Source: Holophagaceae bacterium | GTDB lineage: Bacteria > Acidobacteriota > Holophagae > Holophagales > Holophagaceae | Assembly (NCBI GenBank): GCA_016720465.1 | Contig: JADKKO010000004.1 | Coordinates: 868,001 to 932,000 of the forward strand | DNA: 64,000 nucleotides | Direction: 5' to 3' | Shown: in pieces, positions 24,625-33,485 of the stretch | Numbering within the stretch: position 1 is the first letter of the stretch | Layout: every line of letters begins with the position of its first letter | Position numbers and translations under genes: made by a program | The notes under the pieces: model-generated | What the model was told of the DNA's origin: nothing | The model's input: only the letters and a program-made list of their open reading frames with translations | The model's database searches: none

Positions 24625-26418
24625 CTAGCCCGCGGTTTGCTCCAGCAGCTCGCGCCAGACGCGGGGTTCGCTCAGGTGCCCGTTGGCGTCGAAGGTGCGG
24701 CTTTCGATCATGTATCTATACCCCTGCTCGGTGAGGAAGAGCTGGCGGTTCCGGGCGAATTCCTGCTCGGTGGTGTCCTTGGAAATCAGGGAGTAGAAGT
24801 AGCTGAGGTTGCGGTCCCCCTTGGGCCGGAGGATGCGGCCCAGGCGCTGCGCTTCTTCCTGCCGTGAGCCGAAGGTCCCGCTGATCTGGATGGCCACGGA
24901 GGCGTCGGGCAGATCGATGGCGAAATTGGCCACCTTGCTGACGATGAGCACCCGCAGCTCGCCATTCCGGAATTTGCGGAACAGTTCTTCCCGTTCCTTT
25001 TCGGGCGTCGCGCCGGTGAGCACGGGGCCATTGAGACGCTTGCCGAGGACGCGGAGCTGATCCAGGTACTGCCCGATGATGAGCACAGACTCCGTGGGAT
25101 GGCCCTTCAGCAATTCATCCACCACCATGAACTTCAAGCTGCTTTCCGAGGCGATGCGGAACCGCTGCCGTTGGTCCGCCACGGCGTATTCCATGCGCTC
25201 GTCCGTGAGCAGCGGAATGCGGATCTCCAGGCAGTGGGCCGTGGCGATGAAGCCATCCTTTTCGAGCAGTTTCCAGGGCACGTCCACGCGCTTGGGGCCG
25301 ATGAGGGAGAAGACGTCCTCTTCCTTCCCGTCCTCGCGCACCAGCGTGGCCGTGAGCCCCAGGCGCCGCTTGGCCTGCAATTCCGCCACGGCGCGGAACA
25401 CCGGAGCCGGGAGCATGTGCACTTCGTCGTAGATCACCAGGCCCCAGTTGGCGGCCTCGAAGAGCTTGAAATGCTCGAAGGGAGCCTCCTTGCTGCGCCG
25501 GTAGGTGAGGATCTGATAGGTGGCGATGGTGACGGGCTTGATCTCCTTCGTATCGCCGGTGTAGAGCCCCACCTGGTCCTCGGTGAGCGTGGTCTTGTCC
25601 AGCAGCTCCTGTTTCCACTGCTTCACGGCCGTGACGTTGGTGGTCAACACCAGCGTGTGGGTCTGCAATTTGGACATGCAGCCGATGCCGATGACGGTCT
25701 TGCCCGCGCCGCAGGGCAGCACCAGCACTCCCGCGCCGCCTTCGGGCCCGCCGCCCGCGTGGAAGACGTCCATGGCGGCCTTCTGGTAGGCCCGCAAGCC
25801 GAAGGGCTTGCCATTCTGCCGAAGCGTTTCCGCAAGCTGGAAGGGCAGGGGATCGCCGGGCTTGTAGCCCGCCATGTCCTGCACCGGATGGCCCAGGCGG
25901 ATGAGTTGCAGCTTGACCTCGCCGCGCATGCCCTCGTGCAGGAAGACGCCGGTTTCATCGGGATAGGGTTCCGCCAGCATCCCTTGCAGCGATTTCTGGT
26001 TTTCGAGCTCCCAGAACAGGCTGCGGTCCTCCATTTCCAGGGCCAGGCGATCACCTTTTTTCACCAGCTTCAGCTTGCCGTAGCGCGTGCCGTGGTCCTC
26101 GATTTCCTGCAGCAGGTTCTGCGGCACCGGATACTTGGACCAGATGTTCAGCGTCGTGAGCATCTCCTCGCACGTCACGCCCGAAGCTGAGGCATTCCAG
26201 AGAGAAAGCGGCGTGATGCGGTAGGTGTGGATGTGTTCGGGGCTCTTCACCAGTTCCGCGAAGCGCGCCAGCTCATCGCGCACCTGCTCGAAGGCAGGGT
26301 GGGCGACCTCCAGGAGCAGGGTCCGGTCGCTTTGGACGATCAATGGATTGTCTGGGCGGTGCGCGATCACGGAGCCTCGGATGCTCAGGTTGGCTAAACC
26401 TTTGACAATAGACGCCAT
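24625..26418 (-). CDS. XPB/Rad25-like DEAD/DEAH-box helicase
   Basis: The 597-residue superfamily 2 helicase has an N-terminal XPB-type region (about 1-200). It carries Walker A in VLPCGAGKTVIGIG, the box IYDEVHMLPAPVF, motif III GLTATLVREDGKEED, and C-terminal SF2 motifs (VLIIGQYLDQL, EAQRLGRILRPKGD). VREDG and the arrangement match bacterial XPB, related to the TFIIH subunit used in eukaryotic repair and promoter opening. In bacteria a repair role is likely but little defined. A TTG 15 bp upstream is an alternative start. It is preceded by a repeat-free 196-bp gap and divergent from the giant secreted protein. Confidence 0.93.
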   Translation of the reverse strand: MASIVKGLANLSIRGSVIAHRPDNPLIVQSDRTLLLEVAHPAFEQVRDELARFAELVKSPEHIHTYRITPLSLWNASASGVTCEEMLTTLNIWSKYPVPQNLLQEIEDHGTRYGKLKLVKKGDRLALEMEDRSLFWELENQKSLQGMLAEPYPDETGVFLHEGMRGEVKLQLIRLGHPVQDMAGYKPGDPLPFQLAETLRQNGKPFGLRAYQKAAMDVFHAGGGPEGGAGVLVLPCGAGKTVIGIGCMSKLQTHTLVLTTNVTAVKQWKQELLDKTTLTEDQVGLYTGDTKEIKPVTIATYQILTYRRSKEAPFEHFKLFEAANWGLVIYDEVHMLPAPVFRAVAELQAKRRLGLTATLVREDGKEEDVFSLIGPKRVDVPWKLLEKDGFIATAHCLEIRIPLLTDERMEYAVADQRQRFRIASESSLKFMVVDELLKGHPTESVLIIGQYLDQLRVLGKRLNGPVLTGATPEKEREELFRKFRNGELRVLIVSKVANFAIDLPDASVAIQISGTFGSRQEEAQRLGRILRPKGDRNLSYFYSLISKDTTEQEFARNRQLFLTEQGYRYMIESRTFDANGHLSEPRVWRELLEQTAG

Positions 26419-26614
26419 GGAAGGCCCGGTCAATGTTGGATTCCGGGTGTGGACCGGTATCTTCCCGCTCTGGGGAGAAAGTCGCCCCCGGCAGGCAAAA
26501 AGGATCCCCAGTTAAGAAACTGTCAGGCCAATTGATTTCCAGGAACGATCTATACTTAGGTCACCGGCGAGGCGTTGGCGCCTTGCGGTGCACACCTCGA
26601 TCATGGAGTCCCAG

Positions 26615-29600
26615 ATGTCCTTCCTCGCCCCCAAGAGGCTTTCTGTCGCCACTTTGTCATGGGTCCTCATCGGATCCCTGATGGCGGCCGGCCCTGCTTC
26701 GCTCCTGTCCAACGCGCAAGCGGAAGAGCAGGTCTCGGCAGCGCCCCAGAAGGAAAAAGCCCCTCCCCCGAAAGCCCTGCGGAAGATGGTGCGCGAGGAG
26801 CAGGAAAGGGAAGGCCTCGACCGCCCCGATCTCCGCCGCGATGCCAATCTGATGTGGTTCGGCGGCGCGCCGAGCCCCGCTGAGCTGGACGCGCGGAACG
26901 CCTTGGCCGCGCAGGAAGTCGCGCGCTGGGCCCACCAGATTCCCGGCGCGCCGCTGGGGCCCCACGCCCTGCCGCTGCCCCCGAATTCGGTCTCCTGGAC
27001 CAACATCGGGCCCTTCACCCAGAACAGCAACGGCGGCTACGGCACCGACAACGTGGACGTGGACAGCGGCCGGCCCATGGCCGTCCTGACCCACCCCACC
27101 AACGCCCAGATCATCTACCTCGCCACCAGCGGCGGCGGCATCTTCAAATGCACCAATGCAGATCACACCCTGGGAGCCACCGCCTGGGTCTGGACCGCCG
27201 TGACCGATGGCCTGCCCGCCACGAGCACCACCGGCAACGTGTCCGCCGGGGCCCTGGGCATGGGCATCGCGGACGGCACCGGCAACACCATCTACGCGGG
27301 CATGGGCGATTCCTTCGATGCGGAAGGCCGGGGCTTCTACAAGAGCACCAACGGCGGCGGCAGTTGGACCGCCGCTACGGGCATCGGCAGCCAGACCCGC
27401 TCCCACGCGATCCTGGTCCTCCCCCAGGCGGCCTATCCCGGCGCCACGGGCGATGTCATCTATTGGGCCACCAATAATGGCTTGAAGCGTTCCGTCGATG
27501 GCGGCGCCACCTTCACCAACGCGGCCACCGTCGGTAGCGGGGATGCCTGGTCCGTCGCAGCCTTCGGCAGCTCCACCCAGAACCTGGTCTGCTCCATCCA
27601 AGGCGGTCCCGGCACGGGCATCTATTATTCCTCCAATGCGGGCCAGACCTGGACGCTGGCCGGTATCACCGGCGCCAGCCCCGCGGCGCGCATCACCTTG
27701 GCGACGACCGCCGCGAGCGCCACCAAGGGCTATGGCATCTACGAGGACGGCAGCGGCAACATCGCCAAGGGCGTCCTTCATTCTGAGGACAGCGGCCACA
27801 ATTGGGCGTGGCAGGCCGGCACCAACCTATTCACCGTGAGCGGCGACGGTGGCCAGGGCTTCTACAACCACATGGTGACCGTCGATCCGGCCAATGCCAA
27901 CACAGTCTTTATGGCGGCCAACCTGGCGATGTATCGCTCCACGGACAGCGGGGCGAATTGGACCCAACTGACCCATTGGTACGGTGGAAATGCTGGGAGT
28001 GAACGGCCCTTCGCCCACGCGGATTTCCACGGCGCCTTCTGGTCCAAGACCGGGACACCCACGCTCTTCGTCGTCAACGACGGCGGCCTGACGATCCTGC
28101 GGGATCCCTTCAGGGCATCCGTACCCACTGTAAGCCTGGACACGACCTTTGTGGACACCCGCCGCAACTACGGCCTGTCCACCCACCTGATCTACAACAT
28201 CGGCTCCACCATCTCCACCGCCCATGCGGACGACAAGTACCGCGTCATCGCCGGTTTGCAAGACAATGGGACCCGCGTCCGCGTCGGCTCCGGCCCAGGC
28301 CTGAACACCAGCGGGATTTTCGATGAACCCATCGGCGGCGACGGTTTCGGCTGCAACGTCAATGCCACGGACGGCAACCTGATGATGGGCACCCTGTACT
28401 ATGCCCACGTGCAAAGAAGCACCAACGGTGGCCTGAGCTTTACGACCACTGACAACCAGAACGACACGGGCGTGTTCTACAGCAAGGTGGCCCCAGGCCG
28501 GGCGGATGCCACGGGCAACACCATGTACACCTTCACCAGCTCCACCGTGAGGAGGACCACCAATTACGGCGCGACCGCCTGGAGCGCGCTGTCCACGAGC
28601 CCCGGCACTGGCATCCGGAACATCAACACCGCCACCACGGATCCCCTGGTCCTCGGCGTCACCCGGAATGCCGGCGCCGTCGACATCACGACCGATGGCG
28701 GTTCCACCTGGACGCACTACACCTCGGGCAACTTCCCTAACAACCTGGTCAACACCTTCAACTACATCTGGTTCGACACCACCAACGCTTCCACGGTCTA
28801 CGTGGCGAGCGCGGGCGCGGGCATCACCAGCAACCACCTGTGGAAGAAGGTCGGCGCGGGCGCCTGGACCGCCATCGATGCGGGCGGCTTCCCGACGGGA
28901 ATCCCGATCCATGTCATCCAGAACGATCCCTTGAACGGGAACACCCTGCTGGCTGGCACGGATTTCGGCGTCTACCGCTCCACCGACGGCGGCGCCACCT
29001 GGTCCCGCTACGGCCAAGGCATGCCCCTGATGGCGGTGCGCGATCTCTATATCGCTCCGGACAGCTCCTTCGTCCGCGCGGGCACGTTTGGCCGCGGCAT
29101 CTGGGAACTGGTGTCCGGCGCGGCCTTGAATGTGGCGATCACCGCTCCCGCCTCCTCGGTGACGCTCGTGAAGAGCGCCACCCAGAACTACACCGCCAAT
29201 GTGACGAATTTCGTCAGCAACACGGGCGTGAACTGGACTGTCGCGGCCGGCGGCGGCGCTTTCCTCCCCACCAGCACCACCAATGCCTCGCCGACGACGG
29301 TCTTCACCGCCGGCACCACGGCCAACACCTTCCTGATCACCGCCACCGCCGCGGAGGATGGCACCAATGCCACCTTCGCCACGCAGAACGTCACCGTGGT
29401 GGATCCCACCTCTGTGAACGTGGTGGTCAGCCCGTCGGCTCCAACCGTCGTTTCCGGCGCCACCCAGGTCTTCACGGCCGCGGTCACGCCCATCACCAAT
29501 ACGGCGGTGACCTGGAGCATCAGCGGTGTGGGCAGCATCAATCCCGCGACCGGCCTCTACACGGCTCCCGCCGCGCCGCCCGCCACCGCCCAGTCGGTGA

Positions 29601-31282
29601 CCGTCACCGCCACCAGCACGGCCGCGCCCACGCGCACCGGCACGGCCACCGTGACCGTTCCTGTGCTCACCATCGGTGTGACCCCCACGCCGGTGAACGT
29701 GCCCATGAGCACCCAGCAGCAATTCACCGCCACCGTGACGGGTTCCACCAACACCTCGGTCACCTGGTCCGTGTTCAGCGGCGGCGGCAGCGTGAACGCC
29801 TCAGGCCTCTATACGGCTCCGGGCGCCACCGGCAGCGCCGTGGTCCGCGCCACCAGCGTTGCGGATCCCACCAAGTTCGCCGATGCGGCCGTGACCATCG
29901 TGACCCTTCCCATCGTCGTGGGCATCGCCCCCGCCTCAGTATCGGTCACCACCAGCGAAACCCAACAGTTCACGGCTACCGTGACGAATTTCCTCAGCAC
30001 CTCGGCGGTCACTTGGTCCGTGGTTGAAGGCGCGGGCGGCTCCGTGAGCGGCACCGGCCTGTACACCGCCCCCAGCGGCACCGGGACCTTCCATGTCAAG
30101 GCCACCAGCGTGGAGGACACTTCCAAGTCCGCCACCGCCACCGTGACCGTGCAGAACCCGGTCACCATGACCATCACGCCCACCGTGGCCTATATCCAGC
30201 CTGGCGGCAGCGCCACCTTCACGGGACATCCTTCCGTCGGCGGCACCAACTACAGCGTGGTGGGCGGCGCCGCGAACGGAACCATCACCTCCGGCGGCGT
30301 CTATACGGCACCGGCCACCCAGGGCGATTACCAGGTCAAGGCCCAGGCCCAGGCCGATAACAGCAAGTTCGCCCTCGCCAATGTGTTTGTGCGTCCCCTC
30401 GTGGTCACCATCGATCCCACCGCGGCCACGGTCCAGATCAATACCACCCAGCAGTTCACCGCGAACGTGACCGGCAACCCGAACACCGCGGTCAATTGGG
30501 TCGTGTTCGAGGGCGCTGCCGGCGGCTCCGTGGATGGCACGGGCCTCTACACCGCCCCGGCCACTCCGGGCACCTACCATGTCCAGGCCATCAGCGTTGT
30601 AGACAGCTCCAAGGTCGGTCTCGCGACCGTGACGGTGACCACCGGCGCCGCGATCACGGTGAGCGTGGCTCCTGCAGCCGTGACCGTTTCACCTCTCGGG
30701 AACCAGACCTTCACGGCCACCGTCACCGGCGGGCCGAGCGGCGTCACCTGGAGCGTTGAAGAGGCCGGCGGCGGCAGCATCAACGCCGGCGGAGCCTATA
30801 CGGCTCCCGCGGCCCTGGGCGTGTACCACGTCCGCGCCACCAGCAATACCGATCCCAGCAAATTCGGACGCGCCACGGTGACCGTGGTATCGCCTGTCAC
30901 CTCCTTCAGCGTATCGCCCACCACCGCCACGATCCTCACCGGCGGCACGGTGGTCCTCACCGGCACCGTCAACACCGGCGCCATCAACTGGGGCACCACC
31001 GGCGGTTCCCTGAGCGCCAGCACGGGAACTTCCGTGACCTTCACCGCCCCCGCCTCCATCGGCACCTTCACGGTCACGGCCACCGCCGCTGCGGACACCT
31101 CGCAGACCCGGACGGCCACGATCAATGTGAAGACCAAGGATCAGGATGCCAGCGGCAGTGTCGATGTCTTGGATCTGGCCTACTTCGCCCGCTATTTCGG
31201 CACAAGCAACTACGCGGCCGACCTGAACGGCGACGGCACCGTGGACGATCTTGATATCGCCATCTTCTTGTCCGGTTTTTGA
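26615..31282 (+). CDS. Giant secreted beta-propeller/Ig-repeat protein with C-terminal dockerin
   Basis: The 1555-residue product starts with a long signal peptide (hydrophobic core WVLIGSLMAAG, cleavage near SNAQAEE). Residues about 120-840 are BNR/VPS10-like propeller repeats (STNGGGSWTAAT, RSTDSGANWTQLT, RSTDGGATWSRYG). Residues about 840-1503 hold about eight Big-2-like Ig repeats with the signature GLYTAP or GVYTAP. The C terminus is a type I dockerin: two calcium-binding loops, DQDASGSVDVLDLAYF near 1508 and DLNGDGTVDDLDIAIF near 1535. The ATG at 26615 has TGGAG six bases upstream; an in-frame ATG at 26603 is possible. TATACT at 26551 may be its -10 box. The next gene encodes a cohesin-like lipoprotein. 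Confidence 0.9.
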   Translation: MSFLAPKRLSVATLSWVLIGSLMAAGPASLLSNAQAEEQVSAAPQKEKAPPPKALRKMVREEQEREGLDRPDLRRDANLMWFGGAPSPAELDARNALAAQEVARWAHQIPGAPLGPHALPLPPNSVSWTNIGPFTQNSNGGYGTDNVDVDSGRPMAVLTHPTNAQIIYLATSGGGIFKCTNADHTLGATAWVWTAVTDGLPATSTTGNVSAGALGMGIADGTGNTIYAGMGDSFDAEGRGFYKSTNGGGSWTAATGIGSQTRSHAILVLPQAAYPGATGDVIYWATNNGLKRSVDGGATFTNAATVGSGDAWSVAAFGSSTQNLVCSIQGGPGTGIYYSSNAGQTWTLAGITGASPAARITLATTAASATKGYGIYEDGSGNIAKGVLHSEDSGHNWAWQAGTNLFTVSGDGGQGFYNHMVTVDPANANTVFMAANLAMYRSTDSGANWTQLTHWYGGNAGSERPFAHADFHGAFWSKTGTPTLFVVNDGGLTILRDPFRASVPTVSLDTTFVDTRRNYGLSTHLIYNIGSTISTAHADDKYRVIAGLQDNGTRVRVGSGPGLNTSGIFDEPIGGDGFGCNVNATDGNLMMGTLYYAHVQRSTNGGLSFTTTDNQNDTGVFYSKVAPGRADATGNTMYTFTSSTVRRTTNYGATAWSALSTSPGTGIRNINTATTDPLVLGVTRNAGAVDITTDGGSTWTHYTSGNFPNNLVNTFNYIWFDTTNASTVYVASAGAGITSNHLWKKVGAGAWTAIDAGGFPTGIPIHVIQNDPLNGNTLLAGTDFGVYRSTDGGATWSRYGQGMPLMAVRDLYIAPDSSFVRAGTFGRGIWELVSGAALNVAITAPASSVTLVKSATQNYTANVTNFVSNTGVNWTVAAGGGAFLPTSTTNASPTTVFTAGTTANTFLITATAAEDGTNATFATQNVTVVDPTSVNVVVSPSAPTVVSGATQVFTAAVTPITNTAVTWSISGVGSINPATGLYTAPAAPPATAQSVTVTATSTAAPTRTGTATVTVPVLTIGVTPTPVNVPMSTQQQFTATVTGSTNTSVTWSVFSGGGSVNASGLYTAPGATGSAVVRATSVADPTKFADAAVTIVTLPIVVGIAPASVSVTTSETQQFTATVTNFLSTSAVTWSVVEGAGGSVSGTGLYTAPSGTGTFHVKATSVEDTSKSATATVTVQNPVTMTITPTVAYIQPGGSATFTGHPSVGGTNYSVVGGAANGTITSGGVYTAPATQGDYQVKAQAQADNSKFALANVFVRPLVVTIDPTAATVQINTTQQFTANVTGNPNTAVNWVVFEGAAGGSVDGTGLYTAPATPGTYHVQAISVVDSSKVGLATVTVTTGAAITVSVAPAAVTVSPLGNQTFTATVTGGPSGVTWSVEEAGGGSINAGGAYTAPAALGVYHVRATSNTDPSKFGRATVTVVSPVTSFSVSPTTATILTGGTVVLTGTVNTGAINWGTTGGSLSASTGTSVTFTAPASIGTFTVTATAAADTSQTRTATINVKTKDQDASGSVDVLDLAYFARYFGTSNYAADLNGDGTVDDLDIAIFLSGF

Positions 31283-31292
31283 GGGGGACGCC

Positions 31293-31910
31293 ATGACCAC
31301 GAGGAATTCCATGACCACGACCACACGAACCAAATGGGCGCTCTCCGGACTCGCGCTGGCCAGCCTGCTGGCCTGCAGCGGCGGTGGTGGAGACAATCCG
31401 CCGCCTCCCCCTCCGCCCAAGACCGTCGCGGATCGCCTGGACTACGCCAATCCCACCAGCGGCACCTTTACGCTGGTCAAGGACGCCAGCCTGTCCACCT
31501 CGACCCACCTGGTGCTCAACCTGCTGGGCCCCGCGGGAACCCAGGCTACCGGCGTGGGGTTCTACCTCAGCGCCGATGCCAGCAAGGTCACCTGGGCCAA
31601 AGTAGGCGGCAGCGATGCTGAATTCGTCAGGAACGGCGCCTTCGCGCTCGGGTCGGGCGTCCAGCTTCTGAAGTCCAAGGTCACGGGCGATCAGCTCCAG
31701 GGGGCCGTCTACCAGAAGGGCACCACCTCGCCCGCAGTCACCTTCACCGCCACCACCGTCCTGGCTTCCGTGGCCTTGGACTTGAAGTCCAATGTGCCTG
31801 TGGGCGCCAGCGGGAATCTCTCGGCAGTATCCGGGAAGGCAGTCTTGAGCCAGGGCAGCGGCGCACCCGTGAACATCACCATCACGCCCGGGAGCGTCAC
31901 CGCCAATTGA
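31293..31910 (+). CDS. Cohesin-like lipoprotein
   Basis: The 205-residue product has a lipoprotein signal (SGLALASLLAC, Cys28) and then GGGGD and a seven-proline tether. A beta-rich domain of about 150 residues follows (GTFTLVKDASLS, GVGFYLSADASKVTWAKV, ASVALDLKSNVPVG). The pattern resembles a cohesin domain, which binds dockerins; the match is moderate and made by eye. It lies 10 bp downstream of a dockerin-ending gene, so the natural reading is a membrane-anchored receptor for that dockerin. A second ATG at 31311, with GAGGA upstream, is an alternative start. An intrinsic terminator follows. Confidence 0.65.
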   Translation: MTTRNSMTTTTRTKWALSGLALASLLACSGGGGDNPPPPPPPKTVADRLDYANPTSGTFTLVKDASLSTSTHLVLNLLGPAGTQATGVGFYLSADASKVTWAKVGGSDAEFVRNGAFALGSGVQLLKSKVTGDQLQGAVYQKGTTSPAVTFTATTVLASVALDLKSNVPVGASGNLSAVSGKAVLSQGSGAPVNITITPGSVTAN

Positions 31911-31931
31911 TCCACCGGATCCGGAACTAAA

Positions 31932-31959
31932 AAACAACCCGCCGAAAGGCGGGTTGTTT
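31932..31959. terminator. Bidirectional intrinsic terminator
   Basis: A perfect 12-bp stem (AAACAACCCGCC / GGCGGGTTGTTT) with a GAAA loop lies between convergent genes. T-rich arms on both strands suit termination of the dockerin/cohesin transcript and of the M16 peptidase transcript. Confidence 0.9.
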
Positions 31960-31987
31960 GGTATTGGCCGGAATCTTTCGCAGGCGG

Positions 31988-33484
31988 CTATTTCACCTCC
32001 ACGGCCTTGCCCAGCCGATCCAAGCTGGCGGCCTTGGGATCGGCGAGGATGAAGATCCGCAGCTCCTCGGACTTGAGGTGGCGCTTCACCGCGCCATGGA
32101 CCTCCGCCAGGGTGAGCGCCTGCAGTTTCTCCATGCGCTTGGCATAGGTGTCCGCGGGCCGGCCGAAGATCGCCAGTTCCGCGGCCCGGTCCAGGATCTC
32201 GGCGGTGGTGACCTGATCGAACAGGTCGCTTTGCACGAGGGCGCGCTTGGTCGCATCCAGTTCCTGCTGGGTCAGGCCATCCTTGATCAATCGCTCGATC
32301 TCGGCTTTGAGCAGTTGCACGCTGCGTTCCGCATTCTCTGCCTTGGTGAGCGCGTAGGCCATGTTGGCGCCATCGGTGCTGACGGCCGGCAGGTGGAAAC
32401 TCCCGGCCGCATAGGCGAGTCCCTCCCGCGTGCGGACGGAATTGAAGATGCGGCTGTTCAATCCGCTCTCGCCCAGCGCATGCATGGCGGCGGAGAGCGC
32501 CACGGAATCCGCATCGTCTTCTTTGACCCAGGGCAGGCCGACCAGCACCGTGGCTTGGGTGAGGCCGGCCTTGGCCCGAAGGTAGACGCCCGGCTTGGCC
32601 CAGTCCTTATGCCCGCTGCGGGCGGGGGCCGGACTGGAACCCTTGCCCCAGCCCCCCAGCGTCCGGGCCAACAACTTCTGCGCTTCCTCGGCGCTCAGCG
32701 GGCTGGAAACCGCCAGCACGGCTTGTTCGGGCCGGAACCAGGCCTTGGCGAAGGCCTTGAGATCCTCGTCCCCCAGGCTTTTTAGGCTGGTTTCCGAGGG
32801 GAAACGCCCGAAGGAGCCGCCTGCGAAGAGCGTTGTCTGGAAGGAACGGAGCGCCAACTGGATGGGCTGGTCCTCGATCTGCTTGAGATCGGCGAGCATC
32901 TGGCTCCGGACAAATTCCACCCGGGGCGCGAAGAACGAGGGGGTCTGCAGCATTCCGGCGAGCTGGTCCAGCACTTCGGCGGCGTCCCGGTCGAAGCAGT
33001 GGATCCTGGCCCTGCTGGATTCCTTGTCGGCCCGGAACTCCACCGATGCGCCCTTGGATTCGAGCAGGGTATCCAGTTGGGACCAGAAGGCGCGGTCCGT
33101 CCCGCCATTGCGCAGCAGGCTGGCGGTCATGGATGCAAGGCCTTCCTTGCCCTTGGGATCCTCCAGGCTTCCGGCCCTGAAGGCCAGCGTCGCGCGTAAA
33201 ACCGGCAGGGCCGTGTCCTGCAGGTAGAGGACGCGGAGCCCATTGGGCAACTCGAAGCGCCTGGGCTGGGGCACTTTCATCTCCGGTTTCCCGGTGATGA
33301 GGCTCCTGGGTTCGGGCAGATGCGCGAGGCTGCCCTTGGGGCGCGGACCGGCCTGCGCCTTGTGGGCGGCTTCCCGGTCCTGGGCGGAGGCGCCGGAGAC
33401 GAGGAGCAGCGCCGCGAGCGGCCACATGCGCAGCGCTCCGGCAGTCCATGAACGGTTGGGGGTTGGCGCAGTCATCATCGTCAT
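31988..33484 (-). CDS. M16-family peptidase-like protein, non-catalytic
   Basis: The 498-residue product has a signal peptide (LAALLLVSGASAQ) and two M16 modules, but the zinc motif HxxEH is absent. The equivalent position reads GKEGLASMTASLL. The family context (LPNGLRVLYLQDTALPVLRA, ARTLGGWGKG, TREGLAYAAGSFH) is clear. Such inactive subunits pair with an active M16 partner, as in mitochondrial processing peptidase and bacterial YmxG/PqqF pairs. The upstream gene encodes an active partner and its stop is next to this start. An alternative ATG at 33499 would overlap the upstream gene by 14 bp. Confidence 0.85.
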   Translation of the reverse strand: MTMMTAPTPNRSWTAGALRMWPLAALLLVSGASAQDREAAHKAQAGPRPKGSLAHLPEPRSLITGKPEMKVPQPRRFELPNGLRVLYLQDTALPVLRATLAFRAGSLEDPKGKEGLASMTASLLRNGGTDRAFWSQLDTLLESKGASVEFRADKESSRARIHCFDRDAAEVLDQLAGMLQTPSFFAPRVEFVRSQMLADLKQIEDQPIQLALRSFQTTLFAGGSFGRFPSETSLKSLGDEDLKAFAKAWFRPEQAVLAVSSPLSAEEAQKLLARTLGGWGKGSSPAPARSGHKDWAKPGVYLRAKAGLTQATVLVGLPWVKEDDADSVALSAAMHALGESGLNSRIFNSVRTREGLAYAAGSFHLPAVSTDGANMAYALTKAENAERSVQLLKAEIERLIKDGLTQQELDATKRALVQSDLFDQVTTAEILDRAAELAIFGRPADTYAKRMEKLQALTLAEVHGAVKRHLKSEELRIFILADPKAASLDRLGKAVEVK

Positions 33485-33485
33485 C

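Noticed and set aside
27827..29722. 631-codon reverse open frame in the dockerin protein gene
   Set aside because: It is low-complexity Gly/Arg/Ala antisense to clear propeller repeats.
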